This document shows, piece by piece, positions 16,173 to 25,976 of a DNA stretch of 38,340 bases. The stretch covers positions 1 through 38,340 of the forward strand of contig JADMKJ010000028.1 in NCBI GenBank assembly GCA_015478855.1, read 5' to 3'. The notes below the pieces were generated by a model, which saw only the letters and a list, made by a program, of their open reading frames with translations, had not been told where the DNA came from and did no database searches. This DNA is from Proteiniphilum sp. Lineage in GTDB: Bacteria > Bacteroidota > Bacteroidia > Bacteroidales > Dysgonomonadaceae. Made by a program: the position numbers and the translations under genes. Position 1 is the stretch's first letter. Each line of letters opens with the position of its first letter.

Positions 16173-17102
16173 ATGGAATTTCGAAAAAACATTATCTTTC
16201 GTGCTTTGTCAAAGTCGGCGTACACCACCGTGTGGCTCCTCCGGATTATACTGCCCATATCATTGCTTGTGCGTTTTTTGGACTTTTACGGTATCCTTAC
16301 CTATATGGCCGAATTCCTCAATCCCGTCTTTGTCTACATGGGACTGCCGGGAAGTACGGCCATTGTCTTCATGACAAGTATCTTCCTCCCGCTATATGCC
16401 CCACTGGCTATCATCACCTCGATGTCCATCACCTTGCGTGAACTGACCATCCTGGCGCTGATGTGTCAGATTTCGCACAACCTACCTGTTGAAAGCGCTA
16501 TCCAGGCAAAGACAGGTACTTCCTTCTGGGCGATGACACTTTTGAGAATCTCAATGAGCATTGTCGTAGGTCTCACACTGAACCTCATCCTGCCGCTGAA
16601 TATGGGGATGCCTGTTTTCGTGCAAACAGATATGGCTGCCATCAACACTGTTAAGGACCTCTTTATTGTGTGGCTTAAAAGTTCACTGCAGATAACTTTA
16701 CTGATTGTTGTGATCGTTTTCCTGTTGAATATGTTGTATAACCTGCTTGAGAAGTACAAGTTCATCCCTCAGTTAAGCAAAGGGATTGCACCTCTTCTCA
16801 AATTGTTCGGATTACCCCCCGCCACCGGATTCCTGTGGCTTATCGGTTATATTGTCGGCCTGGCATATGGCGGAGCGATGTTGATGGATCAGATGAAGGA
16901 TGGGAAAGTAAGCAGGACGGATGCCGGTTTATTGAATTATCACCTTGCTGTTTCCCATTCGGTTTTAGAAGACAATCTGCTGTTTGTGGCACTGGGTGTC
17001 TCCATCTGGTGGATCCTTGGTGTACGGTTTGTGCTGGCCTGGGCTGTTGTTTGGATAAGGAGATTTGTATTAAAGCTGAAGATGGCCAACGCCAGCTTCT
17101 AA
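16173..17102 (+). CDS. Nucleoside recognition (Gate) domain integral membrane protein
   Basis: The 309-residue, very hydrophobic protein has about eight predicted helices and two related halves. The first half contains LRIILPISLLVRFLDFYGIL with YMAEFLNPVFVYMGLPGSTA; the second contains LEKYKFIPQLSKGIAPLLKLFGLPPATGF. The repeated pattern of a hydrophobic helix followed by P.F...GLP is that of the nucleoside-recognition/Gate domain, also found in spore maturation proteins SpmA/B and FeoB. Later come AYGGAMLMDQMKDGKVSR and LAVSHSVLEDNLLFVALG, conserved in this family. It may be a transporter; the substrate is unknown. It lies 77 bases after smpB and 67 bases before metH. Confidence 0.8.
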   Translation: MEFRKNIIFRALSKSAYTTVWLLRIILPISLLVRFLDFYGILTYMAEFLNPVFVYMGLPGSTAIVFMTSIFLPLYAPLAIITSMSITLRELTILALMCQISHNLPVESAIQAKTGTSFWAMTLLRISMSIVVGLTLNLILPLNMGMPVFVQTDMAAINTVKDLFIVWLKSSLQITLLIVVIVFLLNMLYNLLEKYKFIPQLSKGIAPLLKLFGLPPATGFLWLIGYIVGLAYGGAMLMDQMKDGKVSRTDAGLLNYHLAVSHSVLEDNLLFVALGVSIWWILGVRFVLAWAVVWIRRFVLKLKMANASF

Positions 17103-17134
17103 CCAGAAGATGCTTATAAATCAATTTTTATGCC

Positions 17135-17142
17135 TATTTTTG
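17135..17142 (+). promoter_or_regulatory. Putative promoter -7 box for metH
   Basis: TATTTTTG fits TAnnTTTG exactly, 27 bases before the metH ATG. The -33 position holds TTATAAA rather than TTTG. The 67-base gap has no room for a cobalamin riboswitch. Confidence 0.45.
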
Positions 17143-17169
17143 GTCAAAATAAAGTAAAGAGAATGTTTT

Positions 17170-20100
17170 ATGAATATTGAAACAGTTTTATCCCGGCGCA
17201 TCCTCATCCTCGATGGTGCCATGGGAACAATGATACAGCGCCACAAGCTTAGTGAAGCTGATTTTCGCGGTGAGCGCTTCAAGGATTCTGATCGGCTGCT
17301 CAAAGGCAACAACGATCTGTTGTCGCTCACCCAACCCGATGTGATCGGGCAGATACACCGGGAGTACCTTGCTGCCGGTGCCGATATCATCGAAACGAAT
17401 AGCTTCAACGCCACAGCCATCTCGATGCAGGATTATGGGATGAGTCACCTGGCCACGGAGATCAATCTCGCGGCAGCAAAGTTGGCACGGGAGGCAGCCG
17501 ATGAATATACACGCCTGACACCCGGGAAGCCCCGTTTTGTAGCAGGATCGGTGGGGCCGACCAACAAAACAGCCTCCATGAGCCCCCGCGTGGAAGATCC
17601 GATGTATCGGGCTGCTACGTTTGACGACTTCAAGGCCGCTTACAAAGAACAGATTGTCGCTTTGGTTGAGGGAGGGGTTGATTTGCTTCTTATAGAAACC
17701 ATCTTCGATACGCTCAACGCCAAGGCTGCGATCTTTGCTTCCAGGGAGGTGTCTGCCGAAAAGGACATTCACATTCCAGTCATCCTTTCTGTAACCATTT
17801 CCGACAAAGCCGGAAGAACCCTTTCAGGGCAGACACTAAGTGCTTTTGTTGCATCTGTGAGCCATGCCCGGCCATTGGCGATAGGACTAAATTGCTCCTT
17901 TGGTGCTGAAGAGCTCAAGCCCTACGTGAAAGAGCTGGGAAAGATTGCTCCTTTTTTCATCAGTGCTTATCCCAACGCGGGGCTGCCCAACCAGCTGGGT
18001 GAATATGATGAGACACCGGAGAAGATGGCGCTGCAAATGAAAGAGTTTATTGATGAAAGCCTGGTGAATATCATCGGCGGATGTTGCGGCACTACACCCG
18101 ATCATATAACCCGGTATGTCCATATGGTAGAGAATGCAGTACCACACCAGAAGTCCAGCCCTCCGGCTTATCTGCAATTATCAGGACTGGAACTGCTGGA
18201 GGTGTCGCCTTTGATAAATTTCCTGAACATTGGTGAGCGTTGCAACGTGGCCGGCTCGCGCAGGTTCCTCCGGTTGATCCAGGAGAAAAAATATGAAGAA
18301 GCGCTCGATATAGCCCGTAAACAGGTGGAGGATGGTGCGCAGGTGCTCGACATCAACATGGATGACGGACTGCTTGAAGGAGCGGAGGAGATGACCAGTT
18401 TCCTTAATCTGCTTGCTTCCGATCCCGATGTGTCGCGTGTACCTATCATGATTGACTCGTCGAAGTGGGAAGTGCTGGAGGCAGGACTGAAATGTGTACA
18501 AGGGAAATCGATTGTCAACTCCATCTCGATGAAGAATGGTGAGGCTGATTTTCTGCATCAGGCGAAGCTTGCACAAAGTTACGGTGCAGCTGTGGTGGTG
18601 ATGGCGTTTGATGAGACAGGACAGGCCGATACATATGAACGACGCATCGCCATTTGTGAAAGAGCGTACAGGCTGCTCACAGAGAACGGGTTCGATCCAA
18701 AAGATATCATTATCGATCCCAACGTGCTGGCCATTGCCACAGGACTGGAAGAGCACAAGAACTATGCGGTCGATTTTATCAAAACTGTAGGCTGGATCAA
18801 GGAGAACCTCCCACACGTAAAGGTGAGCGGCGGCGTGAGCAATCTCTCTTTCTCCTTCCGGGGGAACGAGTCAGTAAGGGAGATGATGCATTCGGTCTTT
18901 CTCTACTATGCCATACAGGCAGGCATGGATATGGGCATTGTGAATCCCGCCCAGTCGGTTATCTATGAAGATATCCCTTCCGATATGAAAGAGATTATTG
19001 AGGATGCAGTGCTGAACCGGCGCGAGGATGCAACCGAACGGCTGATGGCCCTGGCGGAAAAGCTCAAGGGTGACAAAACACCTGAAGCAGAGCAGACAAA
19101 AATGCAGGAGTGGCGTACCATGTCACTTGAAGAGCGACTGAGCCATTCACTGGTAAAGGGTATAGGTGATTTCATGGAAGAAGATCTGGGCGAGGCTTTA
19201 GAAGCCTACCCGCGGGCGGTGGATATCATCGATGGGCCACTGATGGCCGGTATGAACAGGGTGGGAGATCTCTTCGGATCGGGTAAGATGTTCCTTCCCC
19301 AGGTGGTGAAGGCGGCACGCACGATGAAGAAGGCTGTGGCCATTCTGCAGCCTACCATCGAAGCTGAGAAATCGACAGGCGGCGGTTCACAGAAGGCAGG
19401 GAAGATATTACTTGCCACGGTGAAGGGAGATGTGCACGACATCGGCAAAAACATCGTCTCCATCGTGCTGGCCTGCAACAATTACGAGATCATCGATCTG
19501 GGGGTGATGGTGCCGCCAGAAAAGATACTTGAAACAATCAGAAAGGAGCAACCCGATATTGTGGGATTAAGCGGACTGATCACACCCTCACTCGAAGAGA
19601 TGGCACTCGTGGCCGAAGAGTTGGAGAAGGGAGGGTTCAGCCTGCCGCTGCTGATAGGTGGCGCCACCACTTCGAAGCTGCATACCGCACTTAAAATTGA
19701 GCCGCGATACAGTAATGGGGCAGTAGTCTATGTAAAAGATGCATCGCAGAGCCCCACAGCTGTGGCTAATCTTATGAGTGCAGAAAACAAAACGGCTTTC
19801 ACGGCTCAATTAAGGGGAGAGTATGCACAACTGCGTGAAAACCGGTTGCAAAAGAAAACAGAACTTGTTTCGTTGCAGGAGGCACGTGACAATCCTTTCA
19901 GGATCGACTGGAACGCCTTCGAGCCGGTAATTCCTCGCCAGAAGGGACGGATACTGCTCGATGAAATCAAGATTACTGAGATTATTCCTTATATCGATTG
20001 GAAATTCTTTTTCCATGCATGGGAGCTCTCGGCTAAATTTCATACGGTCACAAGAATTGACCCATGTGAGAAATGCCGCGCCGAATGGATTGCCACCTAT

Positions 20101-20859
20101 CGCGAAGAAGAGCATGAAAAAGCAAGGGAAGCAGCCAGGCTCTACGACGATGCACAGGAGATGCTGCAGCAGTTTGTACGTGAGGATGTGGCGTACATCA
20201 AAGCGATATTCGGGATCTATGAAGCCTATAGCGAGAATGACACACTCTATCTGGGTGGAACATCATTTCCCTTCCTGCGTCAGCAGAAGAAAACTGAAAA
20301 GAATGAGTACTTCTGTCTGAGTGATTTTACTGCTCCCCGGGCATCGGGAGTCACCGATTATGTGGGAGCTTTCGCTGTCACTGCCGGCACAGGTGCTGAT
20401 GAACAATTACGCAGGTATGAAGCTGAAGGAGATGAATTTGCTTCCCTGCTGATGAAATCGTTGCTCGACCGCCTGGCAGAGGCTGCCACCGAATGGTTGC
20501 ATGCGAAGATACGCCGCGAATACTGGGGCCACGCGCCGGAAGAGGATCTCACCATCGCAGAGATGTTCGCTGTGAAGTATGAGGGGATACGCCCGGCAGT
20601 AGGGTACCCCTCTATTCCTGACCAGACGACTAACTTTCTTCTGCACAATCTGCTTTCCTCGGAAGAGATAGGGATCTCACTTACCGAAAATGGAGTGATG
20701 TATCCCAATGCTTCTGTAAGTGGTCTACTGTTTGCACATCCTCAATCGAAGTATTTCGCCATCGGTGAGATCTCTGAAGAGCAGGTGGCCGATTATGCAC
20801 AACGCAAGCAGAAAGATCCCGGTGAGATAAGGAAATTCCTGCTGGCGAATCTGGCTTAA
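17170..20859 (+). CDS. metH: Cobalamin-dependent methionine synthase MetH
   Basis: MetH transfers a methyl group from 5-methyltetrahydrofolate through cobalamin to homocysteine. All four modules are present in 1229 residues. The homocysteine domain (1-330) has zinc ligands C242 (in GLNCSFG) and C305/C306 (in [10 protein letters not shown]). The pterin-binding domain (about 345-620) has [12 protein letters not shown] and [12 protein letters not shown]. The cobalamin cap and Rossmann domains (about 650-890) contain [10 protein letters not shown] with the lower-ligand histidine at about 756. The C-terminal AdoMet-binding reactivation domain (about 900-1229) contains [17 protein letters not shown] and [13 protein letters not shown]. 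Length and motifs match full-length E. coli-type MetH. It appears to be monocistronic, with its own -7 box and another promoter immediately downstream. Confidence 0.98.
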   Translation: MNIETVLSRRILILDGAMGTMIQRHKLSEADFRGERFKDSDRLLKGNNDLLSLTQPDVIGQIHREYLAAGADIIETNSFNATAISMQDYGMSHLATEINLAAAKLAREAADEYTRLTPGKPRFVAGSVGPTNKTASMSPRVEDPMYRAATFDDFKAAYKEQIVALVEGGVDLLLIETIFDTLNAKAAIFASREVSAEKDIHIPVILSVTISDKAGRTLSGQTLSAFVASVSHARPLAIGLNCSFGAEELKPYVKELGKIAPFFISAYPNAGLPNQLGEYDETPEKMALQMKEFIDESLVNIIGGCCGTTPDHITRYVHMVENAVPHQKSSPPAYLQLSGLELLEVSPLINFLNIGERCNVAGSRRFLRLIQEKKYEEALDIARKQVEDGAQVLDINMDDGLLEGAEEMTSFLNLLASDPDVSRVPIMIDSSKWEVLEAGLKCVQGKSIVNSISMKNGEADFLHQAKLAQSYGAAVVVMAFDETGQADTYERRIAICERAYRLLTENGFDPKDIIIDPNVLAIATGLEEHKNYAVDFIKTVGWIKENLPHVKVSGGVSNLSFSFRGNESVREMMHSVFLYYAIQAGMDMGIVNPAQSVIYEDIPSDMKEIIEDAVLNRREDATERLMALAEKLKGDKTPEAEQTKMQEWRTMSLEERLSHSLVKGIGDFMEEDLGEALEAYPRAVDIIDGPLMAGMNRVGDLFGSGKMFLPQVVKAARTMKKAVAILQPTIEAEKSTGGGSQKAGKILLATVKGDVHDIGKNIVSIVLACNNYEIIDLGVMVPPEKILETIRKEQPDIVGLSGLITPSLEEMALVAEELEKGGFSLPLLIGGATTSKLHTALKIEPRYSNGAVVYVKDASQSPTAVANLMSAENKTAFTAQLRGEYAQLRENRLQKKTELVSLQEARDNPFRIDWNAFEPVIPRQKGRILLDEIKITEIIPYIDWKFFFHAWELSAKFHTVTRIDPCEKCRAEWIATYREEEHEKAREAARLYDDAQEMLQQFVREDVAYIKAIFGIYEAYSENDTLYLGGTSFPFLRQQKKTEKNEYFCLSDFTAPRASGVTDYVGAFAVTAGTGADEQLRRYEAEGDEFASLLMKSLLDRLAEAATEWLHAKIRREYWGHAPEEDLTIAEMFAVKYEGIRPAVGYPSIPDQTTNFLLHNLLSSEEIGISLTENGVMYPNASVSGLLFAHPQSKYFAIGEISEEQVADYAQRKQKDPGEIRKFLLANLA

Positions 20860-20864
20860 ATTTA

Positions 20865-20872
20865 TATCTTTG
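20865..20872 (+). promoter_or_regulatory. Putative promoter -7 box of the threonine aldolase gene
   Basis: TATCTTTG, an exact TAnnTTTG match, 5 bases after the metH stop and 20 bases before the ATG at 20892. No TTTG at the -33 position, which lies inside metH. Confidence 0.5.
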
Positions 20873-20891
20873 TACGCTAAATCAACGATAG

Positions 20892-21917
20892 ATGCGAAGT
20901 TTCGGAAGTGACAACAATTCAGGTGTTCACCCGCGTATTTTAAAGGCCATCGCGGAGGCGAACAACGACCATACCATTGCTTATGGTGATGATCAATGGA
21001 CGAGGGAGGCAGAAGAGGCTATCCGCGTATTGCTTAATGACAGCGGCATAGAGCCATGGTTCCTCTTTAACGGTACCGGTGCGAATGTGGTGGCCCTGCA
21101 GGCATGCACGCTGCCTTTTCATTCCATCCTATGTGCTTCCACGGCACATATCGCCGTGGACGAGTGTGGTGCTCCGGTGAAACTGACAGGTGCTGCACTC
21201 AAAGAGATCAATACCCCCGACGGTAAGCTCACACCTGCACTGGTGCTGCCACATCTGCACGGGTTCGGTTTTGAACATCACTCACAGCCCAAGGTGATTG
21301 TCATCTCGCAGACTACGGAGCTGGGTACCTGTTATACGACCGACGAAGTGAGGGCGCTGGCCGATCTGGCACATGCGCACGACATGTATCTCTTTGTGGA
21401 CGGTACACGTATCGCCAACGCCTGTGCTTTTCTGGAGGTTACGCTGAAGGAGATCACCACCGACTGCGGGGTGGATATTTTTACGCTGGGTGGTACGAAG
21501 AACGGTCTGATGTTTGGTGAAGCACTTGTTCCGCTGCGTAAGGAGCTGGCTGAGCACATCAAATATTACCGCAAGCAGACTACCCAATTGTATTCTAAGA
21601 TGCGTTTTCTCTCTGCCCAGTTTATTCCTTATCTGAATGAGGGATTATGGCTGGAGAACGCCAGCCGTTCGAATGCGGCAGCACAAAAACTGTATATTGC
21701 GATGCGTCCTGTAAGAGGAATTGAGATCACACAGCCGGTACAATCGAATGCGCTTTTCTTTATACTTCCAAAAGAAGTGACTGACAGGCTGCGTGAACGC
21801 TATTTTTTCTACGACTGGGACGAGAGCCGCAACGAGATGCGCCTGGTCTGCTCGTGGGATACCACGGATGAAGACATCCGCAATTTTATTGCATATTTAA
21901 AACAACTTACAGATTAA
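20892..21917 (+). CDS. ltaE: Low-specificity L-threonine aldolase (PLP enzyme)
   Basis: This enzyme splits threonine (and allo-threonine) to glycine and acetaldehyde, a route to glycine and one-carbon units. The 341-residue fold-type I protein has the start MRSFGSDNNSGVHPRIL, the phosphate-binding NGTGANVVAL, LFVDGTRIANA (the PLP ring-binding aspartate) and the Schiff-base lysine in LGGTKNGLM at about K203. Length and motifs agree with the GLY1/LtaE family. It follows metH by 32 bases with an intervening promoter box, so it may be expressed on its own. The proximity to metH is consistent with one-carbon metabolism, but this is an inference. Confidence 0.93.
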   Translation: MRSFGSDNNSGVHPRILKAIAEANNDHTIAYGDDQWTREAEEAIRVLLNDSGIEPWFLFNGTGANVVALQACTLPFHSILCASTAHIAVDECGAPVKLTGAALKEINTPDGKLTPALVLPHLHGFGFEHHSQPKVIVISQTTELGTCYTTDEVRALADLAHAHDMYLFVDGTRIANACAFLEVTLKEITTDCGVDIFTLGGTKNGLMFGEALVPLRKELAEHIKYYRKQTTQLYSKMRFLSAQFIPYLNEGLWLENASRSNAAAQKLYIAMRPVRGIEITQPVQSNALFFILPKEVTDRLRERYFFYDWDESRNEMRLVCSWDTTDEDIRNFIAYLKQLTD

Positions 21918-21998
21918 CCGGAAGAGATTTTAAAGGGATCATTCGCCTTTTTAAGTTGCGAGATTCCGGACCAGCTTCTTCCTATAACCTAATTTTCA
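21918..21998 (+). other. Nested inverted repeats after the threonine aldolase gene (weak terminator candidate)
   Basis: CCGGAA (21918-21923) pairs with TTCCGG (21964-21969), enclosing AAAGG (21932-21936) with CCTTT (21946-21950) followed by TT. This could be a weak terminator or a structured leader of the next gene. No strong T run is present. Confidence 0.3.
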
Positions 21999-22562
21999 AT
22001 GTTTGATTTTCTAGATGTTTATCCCTGGCTTTTGCCTTTCATTATTTTTTTCGGCCGTATTATCGATGTGACGCTGGGCACGCTGCGCATCATCTTCGTA
22101 TCGAAAGGAGAAAAGTACAAAGCACCGCTCATCGGCTTTTTCGAGGTCTTTATCTGGATTGTGATCATCTCACAGATCCTCTCCCGGGCAAGTGATATGG
22201 TGGCTTATCTATCCTATGCGGGAGGCTATGCCGCGGGGAACTATGTGGGCATCCTGATTGAGAAACAGATTGCATATGGTGTTGTCTTGTGCCGTATATA
22301 TACGCAAAAAAACGGGCTGGACCTGATCAAAAAGCTCAACAGCATGAATTTCGGAGCCACCATGACGCATGGTACGGGATCCACCAATGCGGTAGATATC
22401 ATTGAGACAGTGGTAGACCGCAAGGAGATGAAAAAACTGGAGCGATTACTGAATGCGTTCGACAGCAATATCTTCTACGTCGTAGAAGATATACGCACAA
22501 AACAGAACGGTATCTTCCCGAAACGGAGAAATATCCTGTCACGCTGGCGCGTAGGGAAGTAG
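21999..22562 (+). CDS. UPF0316 membrane protein (DUF5698 plus DUF2179)
   Basis: The 187-residue protein has three N-terminal membrane segments (about 8-24, 40-62, 68-88) with GRIIDVTLGTLRIIFVSKG, the fingerprint of the UPF0316/DUF5698 family. A cytoplasmic C-terminal DUF2179 domain follows (about 95-165: YGVVLCRIYTQKNG, FGATMTHGTGSTNAVDIIETV, DSNIFYVVEDIR). DUF2179 domains in other membrane proteins are thought to bind small ligands or nucleotides, but no function is established. It ends one base before the convergent zinc-ribbon gene, leaving no separate terminator between them. Confidence 0.88.
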   Translation: MFDFLDVYPWLLPFIIFFGRIIDVTLGTLRIIFVSKGEKYKAPLIGFFEVFIWIVIISQILSRASDMVAYLSYAGGYAAGNYVGILIEKQIAYGVVLCRIYTQKNGLDLIKKLNSMNFGATMTHGTGSTNAVDIIETVVDRKEMKKLERLLNAFDSNIFYVVEDIRTKQNGIFPKRRNILSRWRVGK

Positions 22563-22563
22563 T

Positions 22564-22764
22564 TCAGGTCAGATTATTGACAGTTCCTTTCCAGGAGCAG
22601 CCCAGGCAGTGCAACAGAGAGGTGTCAAATCCATCTGTTGATTCGTTTTCGTGAATGGGGTGGATCTGCTTGTCTTCCGAGACCGTTACCACCAGTCGTT
22701 CACCTGCAGCATTGAGCAGGTAGAAACGACGTATCTTACATTGCGGACATAATAGATTCTTCAT
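22564..22764 (-). CDS. Small zinc-ribbon-like protein
   Basis: The 66-residue protein has two CxxC pairs: CPQCK at residues 6-10 and CLGCSW near residue 53. These are the knuckles of a zinc ribbon, separated by a short beta-rich stretch (FYLLNAAGERLVVTVSEDKQ). Its function is unknown. The ATG overlaps the mazG stop by 4 bases (ATGA), so it is coupled to mazG. It converges with the UPF0316 gene, one base away. Conservation of both cysteine pairs and the coupling argue that it is a real gene. Confidence 0.78.
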   Translation of the reverse strand: MKNLLCPQCKIRRFYLLNAAGERLVVTVSEDKQIHPIHENESTDGFDTSLLHCLGCSWKGTVNNLT

Positions 22765-23549
22765 AGAGGGTCATTTTTTTTCGCTTCCTGCCAGATCTGC
22801 TCCATCTCATCAAGTGTCATCTCCTTCAGTGAACGGCCTTTTTCACTGATCTTCTTCTCCATATAGTTGAAACGGTAGGTGAACTTTTTGTTGGTACGCT
22901 CCAGTGCATTGTCGGGGTTCACCTTATACAAGCGTGCGGCATTGATGATGCTGAAGAGCATATCCCCAAATTCAGCTTCTGTCCTGTCGGCATCCATCTT
23001 CTCAATCTCTGCCTCCAGCTCACCCAGCTCCTCTCTCACTTTATCCCACACATCGTGGCGTTCGTTCCAGTCGAAGCCGGAGTTGCGGGCCTTGTCCTGA
23101 ATACGGTACGCCTTCACCATGGAGGGGAGTGAAGAGGGCACTCCTTCAAGTACGGTTTTGTTTCCTCCTTTTTCTTTCAGTTTAATCTGCTCCCACGATT
23201 TCTCCACCATGCTCGCAGAGTCGGCGTTCTGATCGCCGAAGACGTGAGGGTGTCGAAAGATCAGCTTGTCGCAGATGGCGTTGCATACATCGGCGATATC
23301 GAAAGCCTGCTTCTCTTCCCCTATTTTTGCGTAGAAGACCACGTGAAGCAACAGGTCGCCCAGCTCTTTCTTTATCTCGGCATTGTCGTTGTTGATGATC
23401 GCCTCAGCCAGCTCATAGGTCTCCTCAATCGTGTTTGCCCTCAGGCTCTCGTTGGTCTGTACGTTATCCCAGGGGCATTTCTCACGCAGCTCATCCATGA
23501 TGTCGAGCAGCCGCCCGAAAGCCTCCAGCTTTTGTTCTCTTTTGTTCAT
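22761..23549 (-). CDS. mazG: Nucleoside triphosphate pyrophosphohydrolase MazG
   Basis: MazG hydrolyses NTPs and dNTPs to monophosphates and pyrophosphate, cleaning the nucleotide pool. The 262-residue protein has two MazG domains in tandem. The first (about 10-120) has KCPWDNVQTNESLRANTIEE with the EE..E metal-binding helix, GDLLLHVVFYAKIG and FRHPHVFGD. The second (about 150-250) has DVWDKVREELGELEAEIEK and FGDMLFSIINAARLY. This matches E. coli-type MazG. It lies 41 bases after dsbD and overlaps the zinc-ribbon gene by 4 bases, giving an operon dsbD-mazG-zinc ribbon. Confidence 0.96.
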   Translation of the reverse strand: MNKREQKLEAFGRLLDIMDELREKCPWDNVQTNESLRANTIEETYELAEAIINNDNAEIKKELGDLLLHVVFYAKIGEEKQAFDIADVCNAICDKLIFRHPHVFGDQNADSASMVEKSWEQIKLKEKGGNKTVLEGVPSSLPSMVKAYRIQDKARNSGFDWNERHDVWDKVREELGELEAEIEKMDADRTEAEFGDMLFSIINAARLYKVNPDNALERTNKKFTYRFNYMEKKISEKGRSLKEMTLDEMEQIWQEAKKNDPL

Positions 23550-23590
23550 ATGTAAAAGGACAAAGAGGCCGTAACGACCTCTCTGCAGGT

Positions 23591-25639
23591 TTATTGTTTA
23601 AAATTGTTCAATCCTGTCTGCAGGAACTCAATGTACCGTTCCACATTCTCGTCGTAGGCATAGGAGGGGCTCAGTGGTTTGCCGTCATGATCCAGTGCGA
23701 TGTAGTAGGGTTGCGCATTTGCGCCAAACTTATGGCGCTGCAGGTAACTCCATTTGTCGCCGATGGTCTTCAGGCGGGTCGTTCTGCCGTTCTCCTCCAC
23801 CTCGATGATTTCCGGAAGACGGCTCTTGTCATCCACCATCAGGGTGATCAGGATATATTCATTGTCGAGAAGATCTTTTACGCGCGGATCGGTCCATACC
23901 GATGCTTCCATCTTGCGGCAGTTGACGCATCCGTAGCCGGAGAAGTCAATCAGCACCGGTTTGTTTTGCTGTTGTGCCATGGCGATGCCGGTCTCATAGT
24001 CGAGTGTCTTGGCATGCACCTCTCCGTCGTAGAGGTTAAAATCCTGCGTGAACAGGGGAGGAGAGAAGGCACTGATTGCTTTCAGCGGTGCTCCCCACAA
24101 TCCGGGAATCATATAGATGGCAAAAGCCAGTGAGATGATGGAGAGGAAGAGGCGGGGGATGGTGATATGCGGCAGGTCACTGTCACCGGGGAACTTTATT
24201 TTCCCCAGCAGATAAATACCCAACAGGGCAAATATGATGATCCACAATACCAGGAACACCTCTCTGTCGAGGATACCCCATCCGTAAGCCAGGTCGGCAA
24301 CAGAGAGGAACTTGAGGGCCAGCGCCAGCTCGAGGAAACCCAGCACCACCTTCACCGAATTGAGCCATCCGCCCGATTTGGGCATGCCGGCGAGCCAGGA
24401 GGGGAAGACGGCAAAGAGTACAAAGGGGATCGCCAGGGCAATAGCGAAGCCCAGCATGCCTATTGCAGGCGCCAGGATGCTGCTTGCCGATGCAGCCTCC
24501 ACCAGCAGTGTCCCAATAATGGGTCCGGTACAGGAGAAGGAGACCAGCACCAGCGTGAAGGCCATAAAGAAGATGCTTAGTGCACCGGAGGTCTTATCCG
24601 CTTTCTCATCCATCTTGTTGGTCCATTTCGATGGCAGCACCATCTCAAACCCGCCGAAAAAGGCAATGGCGAACACCACCAGCAGGGCAAAGAAGATGAG
24701 ATTGAACAGTGCGCTGGTGGCCAGGTTATTCAGTGCACTGGCACCGAAGATGGCGGTGATAAGGAGTCCCAGCAACACATATATAACGATGATGGCGGCA
24801 CCGTAGACCAACGCTTCTGTGATGGCTTTCTTTTTCGCTGTCTTATTTCGTTTCAGGAAGAAGCTGACGGTCATCGGGATCATGGGCCATACACAGGGTG
24901 TGACCAGCGCTATCAGCCCGCCTATAAAACCGGAGATAAGAATCCACAGCATTGACATCCCTGCCGTGCTACCTTTCATCCCATATGCCTGAAGCTCTTC
25001 AATCACCGGTGTCCAGAGCAGCTCACTGTCGATCACAGCGGGAGAGACTGCTGGCTGTACAGCTGTGCGTTGTGACTGATTGTTATCGCCTATCTGTGCC
25101 TGCTGCAACACCATGGGTGATGCTATAGTCTCTGTCGTTCCCGCGGGAGAAGCTGCGCTTTCAATAACCGTTGTCGGCAGGTCAGCGGAATCGAACGAGA
25201 AGTCGTTGGGTAGTGGCGGTGTACAACTCTGATCGTCACACGCCTGTGCACGTACGTCCCCCTCAACGGAGAAGGCACTCTTGTCGGTGACTTTTAATCG
25301 CTGTACAAAACGGGCACTATTCTGAAAGGTGCCGATGGTCATCTGGAAGATCTCATCATATTTCACTTTGGCCTCTTTGCCCGCTGCGTGAAAAGTACCT
25401 ACAGGTTCAGCACCGGTCATCCGGTCGAAACTGATCTGGGTAGGTGTTGGCCCGCCATCGGGTATCTGCGTGTCGTAGACGTACCATCCCTGTTTAATCT
25501 TTACATCGGCCACCAGTTCTATTTCGCCGTTACCCCTGTCTTCGAGTGTAAAGTTCCACACCATCTCATCCTGTGCCGATAGAAGGGTCAGGCTGAAGAT
25601 AAATAGCGTGAGGAAGATGATTCGTTTTTTCATATCCAT
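23591..25639 (-). CDS. dsbD: Thiol:disulfide interchange protein DsbD
   Basis: DsbD carries electrons from cytoplasmic thioredoxin across the membrane to periplasmic thiol proteins, including those needed for cytochrome c maturation. The 682-residue product has a signal peptide (MKKRIIFLTLFIFSLTLLSA), an N-terminal immunoglobulin-like domain with the redox pair ACDDQSC, eight membrane helices containing TPCVWPMIPMT and SFSCTGPIIG (the transmembrane cysteine pair), and a C-terminal thioredoxin-like domain with GYGCVNCRKME. All three cysteine pairs are present. The start is placed at the ATG 25639 (25633 is also possible) because an in-frame TTG at 25669 lies within the promoter -7 box. It heads the operon with mazG. 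Confidence 0.95.
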   Translation of the reverse strand: MDMKKRIIFLTLFIFSLTLLSAQDEMVWNFTLEDRGNGEIELVADVKIKQGWYVYDTQIPDGGPTPTQISFDRMTGAEPVGTFHAAGKEAKVKYDEIFQMTIGTFQNSARFVQRLKVTDKSAFSVEGDVRAQACDDQSCTPPLPNDFSFDSADLPTTVIESAASPAGTTETIASPMVLQQAQIGDNNQSQRTAVQPAVSPAVIDSELLWTPVIEELQAYGMKGSTAGMSMLWILISGFIGGLIALVTPCVWPMIPMTVSFFLKRNKTAKKKAITEALVYGAAIIVIYVLLGLLITAIFGASALNNLATSALFNLIFFALLVVFAIAFFGGFEMVLPSKWTNKMDEKADKTSGALSIFFMAFTLVLVSFSCTGPIIGTLLVEAASASSILAPAIGMLGFAIALAIPFVLFAVFPSWLAGMPKSGGWLNSVKVVLGFLELALALKFLSVADLAYGWGILDREVFLVLWIIIFALLGIYLLGKIKFPGDSDLPHITIPRLFLSIISLAFAIYMIPGLWGAPLKAISAFSPPLFTQDFNLYDGEVHAKTLDYETGIAMAQQQNKPVLIDFSGYGCVNCRKMEASVWTDPRVKDLLDNEYILITLMVDDKSRLPEIIEVEENGRTTRLKTIGDKWSYLQRHKFGANAQPYYIALDHDGKPLSPSYAYDENVERYIEFLQTGLNNFKQ

Positions 25640-25666
25640 ACTTCTGTGATTGTAAATTTTTAAATG

Positions 25667-25674
25667 CAAAGATA
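25667..25674 (-). promoter_or_regulatory. Putative promoter -7 box of the dsbD operon
   Basis: On the minus strand TATCTTTG (25674-25667), an exact TAnnTTTG match, 27 bases before the dsbD ATG. The -33 region lacks a clear TTTG. Confidence 0.55.
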
Positions 25675-25976
25675 ATGAATTTTATGTTTACTGCTGATAA
25701 TTACATTCATTAGCCAAATTACAGAGATCTTAACAGTTAAAGGTGTGAAGAGCTGTTTAATGCCTGCACTCTAACTTAGCTCCTTTATGGATTGATTCTT
25801 TTTTTTATTTTTTTTGCCTGTTTATTGACAGGTACAAATAAATATTTTACTTTTATGCCTCTGTAAGGTATCTTCAATGATATACTTTTTTTTGTTTAAC
25901 AAGTTTAAAGACAGCTGTCAATCATTTTTCGCACATCATTCTGCCTCACCGTGATAGAGGTAGATCGTCTGAAATT
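25675..25976. other. Divergent intergenic region between dsbD and the AraC-type regulator gene
   Basis: A low-GC region with long T runs. It contains two inverted repeats: CCTGT (25817-25821) with ACAGG (25828-25832), and the perfect 10-base palindrome GACAGCTGTC (25910-25919), 57 bases before the regulator's ATG. These could be operators. No coding sequence is supported here. Confidence 0.4.

Noticed and set aside
18181-18816. Long minus-strand frame opposite metH
   Set aside because: Antisense shadow of a fully conserved MetH reading frame; composition and content are not protein-like.
25640-25669. TTG start for dsbD
   Set aside because: It overlaps the TATCTTTG promoter box; ATG 25639 gives a proper signal peptide.
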